DNA of 64,000 bases, taken from the NCBI GenBank assembly GCA_039566865.1, contig CM076944.1, positions 8,020,501 to 8,084,500 of the forward strand, read 5' to 3'. This stretch comes from Aurelia coerulea. Its lineage: Eukaryota; Cnidaria; Scyphozoa; Semaeostomeae; Ulmaridae. The notes beneath the pieces are model-generated. The model searched no databases. It saw only the letters and a program-made list of their open reading frames with translations, and was not told the origin of the DNA. The translations under genes were made by a program, and so were the position numbers. Shown here in pieces: positions 54,306 through 64,000 of this stretch; the stretch's first letter is position 1; each line of letters starts with the position of its first letter.

Positions 54306-54587
54306 AAAGGCACTAATCCATTCCAATTTGAAATCGAATCTCCAATTCACCCATTCTTGCCCAAAGTTAGCTCGACATACAAAGTGAAACGAACCTTAGT
54401 ATTTATCAGTAGAAGTCGTTCATGCGTATTTTTCGTAGCTGTACATTTAATTTTAGTTTAGTTAAACGTTCTTTATGTTAATGACTGCGGAGCTGTCATG
54501 GTCTTCTGCATGCACTCCGTGGTATCGCCCTTGTAGTGTAGTAAAGTAGCTCGTACTTAGTGTCTTAAGTTTTTTTTGTAAAAATTC

Positions 54588-55596
54588 TAGGGTAGGGTGG
54601 GGTAATGTCGGTCTAAAATGAGCAAAATCTCAAAATGGATAGCTGGTAAAACGAGACTAAAATGCAAAACATTTCAAAAGTTTCGTTTAATTGACATTCA
54701 GTGCTTCTTGTTTCTTGGGAAAAAATTTCAGCTCTGACAAAGGCAATTAAATATTTAAAAAAAATTTTATCTTATGGCAACTAAAATAGGCCCACTTTTG
54801 CCGACGAGCGGGAAAAGTGAGTCTATTTCCAAAACTTGTACAATATCGGAATACGAAAGGATAAATGATTAAAAAAATTAATGGAATTACCTTTCTCAAC
54901 TATTCTCCATTCAATAAAATCACAAGCTTTGCCTTTTATCGCAAGCAATGCCGTTCCCGCGAAGAAACTAAAACTACGGTCATTATGCTGTGATCCACCA
55001 TCTTTGCGACTTACAAGTCAGTGATCGAATTTGATAATAACAGTCAAATAAAATTGTTTGCAGTATGTTTACTCCAATTCTTTGGTTACAAGACAGCAAC
55101 TGCGGTAATAGGAAACCCATTTTCGCATTTTAGACAGAAAACAACGTGGCAAGATGAATATAAGTGCGAAAATTTAAGCAATTCAAGGCTTCGTTGAATT
55201 TGAATTATGGCTGAATTCTCAGTATGCCCACATTACCCCACCTGGTAAAAAAATAAATATAAAAAGAACAATCGCGTCAATGACTTTGAAATAAACGTTA
55301 TTTCATTCGTAAATGACCAAACTCTCACCTCATGGTCATTAGATTGACCAGAAAAGCAAAACAACAGTGGCAGGAAAAAGTTTTCCTGGGCTTTGAGATT
55401 CTTGCACAATAGGCCGTTCAGTAAAGTTATTTTATAAAACGAGTCGAGATACATCTAAGACGAATGTTTTATGTAAAAAGGCAGTTTGCTGGAAAAATAG
55501 CCAACCTTTCTTCCATGTAACGAGAAAGGATATTTCTAGCAAAAAGCTCAGTAGACCCACTTTACCCCGTAGACCCAACTTACCCCACCCTACCCT
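54588..55596. mobile_element. 1-kb element with TAGGGTAGGGTGGGGTAA ends
   Basis: The terminal inverted repeats are TAGGGTAGGGTGGGGTAA and its inverse. Subterminal TAGACCCACTTTACCCC motifs repeat inside the right end and resemble ATAGGCCCACTTTTGCC near 54790. Another copy of CCCACATTACCCCACC lies at 55227-55242. No transposase is seen. Confidence 0.7.
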
Positions 55597-55749
55597 ATTG
55601 AATATGTATAAGAAAAAAAATGTGCCGATTCAAAAAAACAACTAAAAATACATTCGATGAGCTGAAAGCCACTTAAAACGCGACTCCCCGGAAGAACAAC
55701 AACGAAATTAGCCTTAAATGTTCTTCTTTTTGTTTATATATAATATTGA

Positions 55750-56080
55750 TTGGGTTCTTCCATAGTAATAAAGGTACCTGGGGATGTGCCGCGACGAAGG
55801 CTAAACTTTATCGGACTTCTAGTCTAGCCAAGGGTATACTTTTCTGCAATTTTGGCTAGCAAATGTCTAGCCAAGGGTATCATTTTTAACAATATTGGTC
55901 TAGCGAACAGTCATGATATGATATTTGGTAGAAATTTGACAATATTTCGACGACATGGTCAAAATTGGTCCAGCCAAGGGTACCATTTCATAAAAATTAG
56001 TCCAGCCAACGGTACCCTTTTTAAGATGCTCGCGGCAGACCCTTACTCGAAATTTGGCAAGAACCCCCCCCCCCCCCTAT
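55750..56080. mobile_element. G-run-flanked element with TAGCCAAGGGTA repeats, copy B2
   Basis: It is an inverse copy of 42868-43190: GGGTTCTTCCATAGTAATAA, CCTGGGGATGTGCC, and then repeats of CTAGCCAAGGGTATCATTTT and CCAGCCAAGGGTACCATTT. The CTCGCGGCAGACCC segment and a C-run follow. The plus frame is open with LAKGIIFNNIGLAN-type peptides, matching the other copy's minus frame. Confidence 0.7.
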
Positions 56081-56730
56081 AGTCTAACCACCCATGAAAA
56101 ATACGTAAACATACAAAGTTATGAAGGCAGACTCTAATGATTCCCTGAAAAGAAGTGAAGGTCCTCCTCCTCATTTCTCTTCTGAGAATCAGTAGAGTCT
56201 GCACGCAGATTATGACATCACAGACAAGAGGGTGAAATGAATATCATCTTCATCTATGTGGGAACGAAACTAATGTTTGGACCTTCCAGCACTACTTAAC
56301 AGGTGGTGATGTTGGAAGTGTGCGAAACGACGCATCTGTTGCTTGACCCATTTCCCTCAAATTTCATCTTCACACAACGGAAAGCTGGGATTTTCCCAGT
56401 TCTTACCTCCTGTGCTCAAGAAACTCGAGTGCTTAACGATATTTTAGTGTGTATATAGACTAAAGACTCTACACAACGTATGTCGTTCAGCTCTATGAAC
56501 AGAGAAGACATACGTTATTATTCTCGTCGTAAGCCCGGCTGTAGGTATCTTATTATAAGAAACCGCTTGTACGAAACTGCCAGCTCAAATCTTCAAAAAG
56601 TTAAGAATGTTAAAAGCTATGCAATCTGTAATTAAGAGGGTATGGAGCATTTTGATGAAAACATTTTAACTTCAAAGAAAATTTTAATCAGAGAGTTCTA
56701 CGCAATACCTGCGTGGCAGATCTCGCAAAA
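56081..56730. other. Intergenic with element fragments
   Basis: A half copy of the AGTAGAGTCTGCACGCAG hairpin lies at 56186-56210. A TAAGAAAC-family end lies at about 56545-56620 (ATTATAAGAAACCGC, AAAAAGTTAAGAA). No gene recognised. Confidence 0.45.
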
Positions 56731-57183
56731 GGTAGCCTGCGCGTGCAAACACTATAGTCAGGCAATGCGGAGGAGGGAAAAAGAGAAGAAAATTGCCAGG
56801 GCATGCGGCCGACCTCCACTTGAGCGTGCGCTCGAAGCGAACGAGCGATTTATAGTCTGCGCATGCTCAATTCGAAATTGTTCCGCGACATTTCTGTTCG
56901 CCGCGAACAAAACTTGTTCACTGGGAGTAAAAATGAAGTGAACTATCTAAGCGATCGCCAGCGATTAACCCATCAGGATCCTCAAAAGACATTAACATCA
57001 CAGTGAAATGCGCACGTTATCATTGCATGAGCAATAGAGCAAAAGATCCCTCGCTCACTTGTACGAGCAAGCGATCATTGCATTGCGATAGACCGTTTGT
57101 TCGCTTCGAATGCGCGCTCATCCGCTCAAATGGAGGTCTTGCGCGCAGACCCATTGCAAAATGCGTTTGTGCGCAGGCTAGCC
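56731..57183. mobile_element. 450-bp fold-back element with TAGCCTGCG ends
   Basis: It begins GTAGCCTGCGCGTGCAAACA and ends with the inverse of AGCCTGCGCACAAACGC. The interior has CG-rich mirrored motifs such as CTCGAAGCGAACGAGCG and GTTCGCTTCGAATGCGCGCT. It is larger than the other TAGCCTGCG hairpins and probably a separate subfamily. Confidence 0.6.
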
Positions 57184-57994
57184 TTTATGGTAATTCATTA
57201 AAAAAAAAGATTCTTTGCAAACTGTTTTGAAAAGAAAGGTGAAATTTTGTTTAGCATCAAGTCTACGGAGCCCACAGAGATTGTTGTTCCCATCTGCTTC
57301 GAGATAATTCAGAGCCAAGTTTCTTAAAAGAATAAATGAGTGCTGTTGTCTACGATTCTAACGAACAAAGCCTCAGACAGAATATAAAAGCTCTTTGTTT
57401 TCAGCTTCTATTAAAGTTGCATGAGTTTTTCGGGAAGACAGGTAGTTACATTAGAGATTCTTTGACATGCATTCAATAGCCATAACACGAGGGGGGATTG
57501 CTACCTTTTTTCTTATTCAATAAGGAAGTTTTCAAATACGCGATTTCTAAGAGGGCTCCTCTAAACAGCAGACACCGCTGCTATAAAAGCGGACGTAGAT
57601 TTTTCCGGGCAGAATCTTTGATATCCAGATTGCGTTTTTCTTTTCATTGAAAATATTCACGAGAAGATTTGAAAGTTGAAAAAAGTTTAAATCATTGTAA
57701 ATCCTAAATCGATTGTGGAAAAACGCTACAATCTTCAAGAAACCCATGACCGAAGCAGAATTCTGTAGCTATTCTGTTTTACAATTTATCAATTTGATGA
57801 CGTCACAACTTCAAAACGTCTTGAATTGAACACAGAAAACGCCATAATTTTGAAAACAATCAAGATATCAAAACTTGCCAATAAACAGTAATGGCAAAGT
57901 ACGTGAAGTTCATTTTCAGCCATTATTATTATATCAATTCTTTATACACGGTATCCTTCAGCTACAAAAATAAATTACAAAATAAATACATAAT
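57184..57994. other. Intergenic, nothing recognised
   Basis: AT-rich. The stretch at 57600-57900 resembles 27440-27730 in wording (TTTGATGACGTCA, AATCAAGATATCAA), suggesting a dispersed repeat. No gene recognised. Confidence 0.4.
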
Positions 57995-57996
57995 TA

Positions 57997-58214
57997 TGCC
58001 GGGTGCGCCAAAATAAACTATGCACTTTCTAAATTTAGAATTTTAGGAAACTCGCTTCTAGCTCTAAAAACTGAAAATGAAAAAATTTGCAAAAAATCCC
58101 AGTATCTAATTTAGACTTTCTGCTAAAGATTAAGTCATAAATCTTCAAAATCGGTCCAGTGTACGATTTATTGTGGCCTGCCAAACGTGCATAGTTTATT
58201 TTGGCGCACACGGT
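57997..58214. mobile_element. 218-bp MITE with CCGGGTGCGCCAAAATAAAC ends
   Basis: The ends CCGGGTGCGCCAAAATAAAC and the inverse of CCGTGTGCGCCAAAATAAAC both run into TATGCAC. This is a relative of the CCGGGTG-ended series. Confidence 0.75.
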
Positions 58215-59029
58215 ACACATAATAGAAGATACCCTAGTGGGCGAAACTAGTCAGCACTGAAATAAAGAATAAAAAGCGCAAAAGACCAAATTGATGCCTG
58301 TTTTCTTCGGATGGTTAGGCCCTCTTCAACGGTACACTTTTTATATAATAGATATATTCAAGAATATACATAAATAAATGTGTCTGGATGCTGTTCTTCG
58401 AGGGAGTCGTGTTTTGCTTTTCAGGCTCTATACAATTTTTTAGATTGTTTTTAAATTGACAGATCAAGGGGAGTTCTCTAATTTCAGTAGTGAAAGCCTT
58501 TTTTCGTCTTTTCTAACTTGATCTTTGGGATTTCTTGATCCCTACAGTTTCTGGTATCTGATATCTCACGTCTTGCTGAAATCTATTCCACAAGCTTTCT
58601 GGTCATAGTTTGTTGTTGGAAATTCAACCATCATTTCCATCGATTAAATCAAACGAAAGATGCATTAACCATTCGTGCAATCATTTTTAAAGATTTAATG
58701 CCTATGCTGTATCTACAAAGTTTCTTAAATAGTCATAGACACAGAAAAATGTGTGTGCTCACCTGTTAGTTGCTTGCTTACTCTTAACAACATTTTTCAA
58801 TCAATCAATTCAAGAGAGCGTAAATTTTTAATTCCAGAATATTTTGGTACCCATCGTAAAAAGCTAAAAAGCCTACAAAGCTTCGAGAATCATATAAGAA
58901 ACGTGCACACTTGCAAAGTTTACACAGGTGTTCTCAAGACAAAACATGTGAAGGGATGGTTAGGGAATTTCCCTACAAACGTATCTGTAATACATACCAA
59001 AGGTATTTCCAATTTATAGTCTGTCCCCA
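58215..59029. other. Intergenic, nothing recognised
   Basis: An open frame at 58753-59019 on the plus strand has no recognised domain, no splice context and a repeat-derived end. No gene is claimed. Confidence 0.3.
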
Positions 59030-59186
59030 GGCCCGTAGGAAGCGGGGGGGTAGGGGGGGCTCAAGCCCCCCCAATAATTTTTTAAAACAATGGTGCTACG
59101 TCACATGACTTAATTAGATGTATTGTTCTCTATTGTTTTAAGAACAATTGCCCCCCCAATCCGAAGCTTCTTCCTACGGCCCTGGT
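59030..59186. mobile_element. GC-rich short element, CCGTAGGAAG ends
   Basis: It begins CAGGCCCGTAGGAAGCGGGG and ends CTTCTTCCTACGGCCCTGG. The interior has AGCCCCCCCAATAAT and a mirrored ATTGCCCCCCCAAT. Same family as 47948-48112. Confidence 0.6.
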
Positions 59187-59269
59187 CTGTCCCACCCAAG
59201 CTTAGCTACCATCTTGTGAGATATGAGGATCAATTTAAAACATGCTAGTTGTCTCTTCATTCTGAAGAT

Positions 59270-59385
59270 CCTGCATGAAACCTTTAAGAAACTCGTAAGA
59301 AACTCTGAGCACTCAAAATCTGAACATTTTGAGAAACTTTCAGTACTGGCTCAAATTCTTAGCTTCTTCTTATGAATTTCTAATC
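59270..59385. mobile_element. TAAGAAAC element fragment
   Basis: TTTAAGAAACTCGTAAGAAA and TTTTGAGAAACTTTCAGTACTG match the right half of copy 1 (6540-6660). Only part of the element remains. Confidence 0.5.
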
Positions 59386-59822
59386 TGATTTTTATTACCA
59401 TCCAATTCAATGAGCGATGCTGAGACCTATGTAATGAGTCAACTAGCAATGCTGTCTTTGATTCAACGTAAAGGTAATGTGTCCATGTAAGTACACCGGC
59501 TTAGTGCGGGGCATGCCAATTTCACGTGATCACTTAGATAAAAAGCTCACTACGTCCAAGGAGTCTTTTTGAAGCTGAAATTTTTGCCCGTGATCAGTTA
59601 AATTCTGTCAATCACAACAGCGCGCCCTTCGAGGCTCTTTCGTCAGCATCGTGTCAGCACTTTTTGACAAGAGTGTATACGCGGCTGTACAGATATGGAC
59701 ACATTGCCTTTAGGAATTTCTAGCAATTTATGAAATGGCAAACCCTCTGTAACTCGAGAATTTACACAACTACAAGGTCCCAAACACATTGACCAAGACC
59801 GCAGAGAAAAGGGGATTCCAAA

Positions 59823-60651
59823 TACCGGGTGTCTCAAAAAAAGTACCCTCTTTGACTAAACAAGAGAATAATACGATAAAGTATCGGTACTTTTGTAGTT
59901 TATAGCTGCGTTTGTTGATCGTCAACTTAAATGCACATACCTTGCATAATGCATTTTAAATTCGTCCACCAAACACCAGAGATATTAGCCTGCGAGCAGT
60001 CTCGACTGGTTTCTTTTTAGAGAGGTTTCTTCTCCAGTAGAGAGTCTGGTACCCAGGGTAAGGAGAAACCTGTCTGAAAACAAATTAGTGGAGTCTGCAC
60101 GCAGGCTACGGAGATATGAGTTCACAAGGTCAAAATTTGGAGTGCACGTGAAACCAAAGATTTCGAGAAAGGGCTTGATATCACAGGCATTTTTAAAAGA
60201 ATTTTCAACTTCGACCTTTAATTTTTACTTTTAAAAAGGATTATCCTCCAAATGGTTTAATTATTTTTGAAATGGCTTTTCTCTTGAGAAATCGGTCCTT
60301 GCTTTGAAGATGTGCCACAACTTTATCATTATTATCACATTTTTATCAGGGCCATGTCTATGCGTCTTTTATTCTTTTCAAAAGCAAAACACTAGAATTA
60401 AAGTTTACAGGTGCTTTGGAATGTGTCCATGATACAAATCATAGCATGGCGCTTTTCAAACCTCTTCTGGTTTCGGTTGCACGGTAAATTTTAATTTTGT
60501 AAACTTGCATCTCCCCGGTGTTTGGTGGACGATTTTCAAATGCAAAGTATGTGCATTGATAAATTTAGCTGTAAACTGGGAAAGTAATAACATCTTAACC
60601 TTTTGTTCCTATTACCAGTCAAAAGGGGGCACTTTTTTGAGACACCCGGTA
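59823..60651. mobile_element. 829-bp TA-flanked element, CCGGGTGTCTC ends, carrying a nested hairpin
   Basis: The ends are TACCGGGTGTCTCAAAAAAA and the inverse TTTTTTGAGACACCCGGTA. A further mirrored GGTGTTTGGTGGACGA segment lies near 59965 and 60520. A 123-base hairpin with its own near-9-bp duplication sits inside at 59986-60108. No transposase. Confidence 0.8.
59986..60108. mobile_element. 123-bp hairpin MITE nested in the 829-bp element
   Basis: TAGCCTGCGAGCAGTCTC and the inverse GAGTCTGCACGCAGGCTA form the ends. Flanks are CAGAGATAT (59977-59985) and CGGAGATAT (60109-60117), a 9-bp duplication with one difference. Same family as 20079-20156. Confidence 0.75.
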
Positions 60652-60800
60652 CAAAATACATTAACGCCTGCAATTGGTAGATGCAATGTACTCATTTCTT
60701 TTCTAAACAAAACTATTTGTATACAAAAAAAACTGTAGCAGCCTCTTCGTGAAATGAAGAAACTCGACCAGAAACGATCAGAGGTTAGTTCTAAGTCAAT

Positions 60801-60958
60801 AGACCATTTTGACATTTAGAAAAAGGATCTGGGGAGAGCAATATTTTTCTGGTAAATGGCTGCCACAGGGCTTTTCACCAATGATAAATTGAACTGTGGC
60901 AGCCATTTACCAGAAAAATGTTGCTCTCCCCAGGCCCTTTTCTAAATATCAAAATGGT
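60801..60958. mobile_element. 158-bp palindromic MITE
   Basis: The ends GACCATTTTGACATTTAGAA and the inverse meet at a centre near 60880. Arms continue with GGGGAGAGCAATATTTTTCT and TGGCTGCCACAG. It lies about 650 bases before the retrotransposon start codon. Confidence 0.75.
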
Positions 60959-61627
60959 CAATTCAGTTTTTGGATACGAGTTGCAAAGTGTTCCAAACAA
61001 AACTTTTATTACCAACCTAAGCATAATTTTTGTTTATTATTTGGGTCTTTCTTGTAATTCTCTGGGCTCAAGGAGCTGTTTTAATGGTTGCGTAGATACA
61101 AAACTAGCCCCACTGTTTCGTTGATTAACTTTGTTTACGTACGCTTTTTATTATTATGCTGAGAAACAATGCTTTTTTATTATCCCGCTGCGCTTTTATT
61201 CTTTATGTAAATTATCGTTTTTTTTAGTGTAGTTGAAAAACCAGGACACGGACTGATGATATGCTGTTTTGATGATATAACACTGTTTTAACTGATGTAA
61301 CTTGCTAACCCGAAAAACCAGATATATATGCTAACCAGAAACTGAAACTGTTGAAACTTTAGAGAGACCACCAAGTAAGTTTGTTTGATTGTAAACTTAT
61401 CGTTTGATGTCGATTTTCCGTCGTTATTCCGTTGATTAAACCCGCTGTCTGTAACCTTTATTTATTTTACTTTATTTGTCTATTTGTTTTAGATCGAATA
61501 ATATTTCTAAAAGTTTATACGATTTCGGTTCGTCCTAAAGCCTGCCTGACAAACCATACATTCGATTTGAGAGACTATGATGAAACCCGTGAACTGCAAC
61601 CGATCGGAGCGGAAAGGAAAGTAAAAC
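60959..61627 (+). other. Probable LTR/leader region of a BEL/Pao retrotransposon
   Basis: The sequence ahead of the gag start should contain the 5' LTR and primer-binding site, but I cannot define their boundaries with only one LTR in view. A plausible short leader intron is visible: ACCAA|GTAAGTTTG near 61373 and TTGTTTTAG|ATCG near 61493. This is inference only. Confidence 0.35.
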
Positions 61628-64000
61628 ATGGCTGATGCAGAACAGTTGAAACGAGGAAAAATCGATCGAAGAACAGCGAAAGCAGCATTTACCAGAGCGT
61701 TGAAAGCCGTACAACACGTAATCGCAAATGAAAGACCAGCTAAAGAAGTTCAAGAAGTATTGGGTAAACTACAAGGAGCTTTTGAAAATCTGGTAAATAA
61801 ACATGAAGAATTTACGAAGTTAATCGAAGATGATGAAGATTATGAAAGAGAGGAAAGTTGGCTCGCAGAATGTCAGGACTCGTTCATGGAAACTGAGACT
61901 AAAGCGAAGCAATTTATTGATAAATCGAAGGAAAATACATCCAATGAAGATGAAGACGAAGAATCAGAAAATTCCTCTGTTATTTCAGGAAATTCCCGTG
62001 AGGAAACCCTCAGTGAAAACCCAGAGCAGTCTGATGGAATTCCAAATATGCAGAGCATGACGCAAGGAGACTCGAATGATGAGGCTGATGACAAAGAGGA
62101 GATTAATGATGAGAGGGACCATTATCAAGCATCCCGGGGGTTAATGCAAAAGGGAAATTCAATGAAAGAACAGCAGTTTTGTGGATTTAAGGTGGAAAAG
62201 CCCAAAATGCCATCATTCTCAGGTGATGTACGGGAATATGCAATATTTCGTTCTGATTTTAAACATGCAATCGAGGCAAGGTACACCAAGAGGGATGCAA
62301 TAACACTGCTACGTACATGTTTGAAAGACAAACCTTTGGAACTGATAAAAGGCATTGGATCTGATTATGATGCAGCATGGGAGTATTTAGATGCTATTTA
62401 CGGAGATCCACGTTTTGTATCAGATGCAATCACGCAAGACATTACCAAATTCAGACCACTGCAGGACGGCGAAGACGCTCGTTTTTGTGACTTGGTACAC
62501 CTGGTGAAACGTTGTTTTAACACGCTGAAAGAAGTTGGCATACCCAGTGATATGGACAATAGTCATATGCTTTCAATAATAGAGCAGAAAATGTGTGCTG
62601 ATGACAGAAAGATATGGGCACGTTACCTTGAGCAAGAAAAGAAAGTCCCAACGTTAAAGGCTTTAATGTTATGGATGACAGTGGAGATGAAGTCTCGAAT
62701 GCGTGCCACAGCACCAATCAGATCAACCTTTGCTCACAAGCGCAGCACTGTCTCTCACATCACTACTGAAAGCAACAACAGCAACATGCCAATGAGACAC
62801 AAATGTTGGCTTTGCTCCAATTCTGCACACTGGCCAGACCAATGTACCAAATTTGCTGCCCTCAATGTTGATGACCGTTACAAAGCAGCCAAAGAGAATC
62901 ATGTGTGTTTTAGCTGCCTGAAGAAAGCTGGAAGGGATCATAAAGCTGCCAACTGTAGCCGTCGCCAGCAGTGTTCAAAAGTTGAAAATGGTGTACGCTG
63001 CAATGGTTTTCATCATCATCTCCTGCACAAAGAGAAAACCAACCCAGCAGGGGTGGGTGTTGCCATAGCATCTAATGACAGAGAAGCCATTCTACCAGTT
63101 ATTTCAGCGAACATCTCAAATTCTAAAGGTTTCTTCAAGCAAGGAAACGTATTGCTGGATTCCGGTGCACAGATCAGCTTGATTCGTCAAGAGACTGCTG
63201 AAGCCTTAGGACTGAATGGTCACGATGTTGCAGTCACTATAACAAAAGTTGGTGGAGAAGAAGAAACGTTGACAACTAAGAAGTATACTGTTACTGTTTC
63301 CCCTATCAATGACAGCAAACAGTATTTTGTAAAAGCAATTGGTATTCCAGTTATCAGTGATGATATTAGAGCAGTCAATACAGCAAGACTACCAGAAATG
63401 TTCGGACTACAAACCGATAAATTCAGAAGAGGAAAAGGCCCGGTAGACTTGTTAATTGGCATTGATTATGCATACATGCATTCTGGTGAAACGAAGCAAG
63501 TTGACCATTTGATGGCTCGTCAGTCTCCACTTGGATGGGTGATTTTTGGAGCCAGACCAGGAGAAACATGTGACGCCACACATATTCTTCATGTGAAGTA
63601 TGCAACACCAGTAGATCTTGCTGTTTTTTGGACAACAGAAGCAATGGGAGTGAATGTGATACCTTGTGTATGCACTGCAGACAAGTTGAGCCAAGCTGAG
63701 AAAGAGGAAGCTAAAGTTATTGCTGAATCATGTGTGAAAATGGGAAACCAATGGCTAGTTCCATACCCCTGGAAGAAGGACCCAGACCTTCTACCTGACA
63801 ATAAGCAATTGGCAGTAAAACGTTTAGAGTCAATGGAGCGCCGATTGAAGATGAAACCTGAACAGGCAGAAGCATATGATAAGCAGATGAAAGAAATGAA
63901 TGAAATGAACTTTTCGCGAAAGTTAACAAGTGAAGAATTGACAGATTACAAGGGTCCTGTGCATTACATCCCACATCATGCAATTCTTAGGCCAGAAAAG
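61628..64000 (+). CDS. BEL/Pao LTR retrotransposon gag-protease (partial, open at right edge)
   Basis: The frame begins MADAEQLKRGKIDRRTAKAA and stays open for 791 codons to the window end, with no internal stop. Residues 1-190 are helical, then very acidic. About 190-340 match the DUF1759-type gag region (PKMPSFSGDVREYAIFRSDF). Two zinc knuckles follow: C393-x2-C396-x4-H401-x4-C406 and C427-x2-C430-x7-H438-x4-C443. The aspartic protease site LLDSGAQISL has its Asp at about 511 and belongs to the DUF1758/A17 type of Pao elements. The last residues (VHYIPHHAILRPEK) are those that normally lead into the reverse transcriptase. Gag and pol share one frame, as is usual for BEL/Pao. The lack of stops suggests a recent copy. 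It is a genomic retrotransposon with no host-gene role seen here. Confidence 0.92.
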   Translation, partial: MADAEQLKRGKIDRRTAKAAFTRALKAVQHVIANERPAKEVQEVLGKLQGAFENLVNKHEEFTKLIEDDEDYEREESWLAECQDSFMETETKAKQFIDKSKENTSNEDEDEESENSSVISGNSREETLSENPEQSDGIPNMQSMTQGDSNDEADDKEEINDERDHYQASRGLMQKGNSMKEQQFCGFKVEKPKMPSFSGDVREYAIFRSDFKHAIEARYTKRDAITLLRTCLKDKPLELIKGIGSDYDAAWEYLDAIYGDPRFVSDAITQDITKFRPLQDGEDARFCDLVHLVKRCFNTLKEVGIPSDMDNSHMLSIIEQKMCADDRKIWARYLEQEKKVPTLKALMLWMTVEMKSRMRATAPIRSTFAHKRSTVSHITTESNNSNMPMRHKCWLCSNSAHWPDQCTKFAALNVDDRYKAAKENHVCFSCLKKAGRDHKAANCSRRQQCSKVENGVRCNGFHHHLLHKEKTNPAGVGVAIASNDREAILPVISANISNSKGFFKQGNVLLDSGAQISLIRQETAEALGLNGHDVAVTITKVGGEEETLTTKKYTVTVSPINDSKQYFVKAIGIPVISDDIRAVNTARLPEMFGLQTDKFRRGKGPVDLLIGIDYAYMHSGETKQVDHLMARQSPLGWVIFGARPGETCDATHILHVKYATPVDLAVFWTTEAMGVNVIPCVCTADKLSQAEKEEAKVIAESCVKMGNQWLVPYPWKKDPDLLPDNKQLAVKRLESMERRLKMKPEQAEAYDKQMKEMNEMNFSRKLTSEELTDYKGPVHYIPHHAILRPEK

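Noticed and set aside
58753..59108. Plus-strand frames of 88 and 65 codons
   Set aside because: No recognised domain, and the second runs into a GC-rich element; insufficient for a gene.
61830..63983. Numerous minus-strand frames over the retrotransposon
   Set aside because: They are shadows of the single plus-strand gag-protease frame.

Overview
The window is eukaryotic, AT-rich and dense in transposons. It has short coding exons separated by kilobases of intron, canonical GT-AG splice sites, metazoan protein families and a BEL/Pao LTR retrotransposon. Its repeats carry reading-frame peptides such as YRKSSIKP, which I associate with anthozoan gene predictions. My best guess is a cnidarian, probably a stony coral or another anthozoan. 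This is inferred from family content and repeat style, not from a diagnostic marker. Four protein-coding loci can be supported. (1) On the minus strand, four exons between 18334 and 2420 encode the N-terminus of an AKAP9/pericentrin-like coiled-coil scaffold of the centrosome and Golgi. All exons are phase 0 and the gene runs off the left edge. (2) On the minus strand, 30615 to 24869 encodes a DUF229 protein with an alkaline-phosphatase/sulfatase-like fold. It has a membrane-anchor exon at 30474-30615 and a large exon at 24869-27231, and the two split-codon phases fit each other. (3) On the minus strand, 46268 to 40026 encodes a two-exon MARCH-type (RING-CH) membrane E3 ubiquitin ligase. (4) On the plus strand, an open reading frame from 61628 to the right edge encodes the gag, zinc-knuckle and protease part of a BEL/Pao retrotransposon, still open at base 64000. 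Layout: 1-18.4 kb is the AKAP9-like gene with introns packed with non-autonomous DNA transposons; 18.4-24.8 kb is intergenic with unproven exon candidates; 24.8-30.7 kb is the DUF229 gene; 30.8-39.7 kb is a repeat field with nested fold-back elements; 40.0-46.3 kb is the MARCH gene, with at least six elements in its 5-kb intron; 46.5-61 kb is repeat-rich and gene-poor; 61-64 kb is the retrotransposon. The most unusual content is the set of non-autonomous elements whose ends and target duplications can be read from the sequence. They include a family built from repeated TAAGAAAC octamers inside TA-flanked inverted ends; 6-bp-duplication elements with CAGTC/CAGGC ends, one carrying a 1.4-kb palindrome; a 541/542-bp pair with 8-9-bp duplications; a 596-bp fold-back pair; TTAA-flanked elements; hAT-like 8-bp-duplication elements; small hairpins with 9-10-bp duplications; and G-run-flanked elements with internal repeats. 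Several are nested, which fixes a relative order of insertion.
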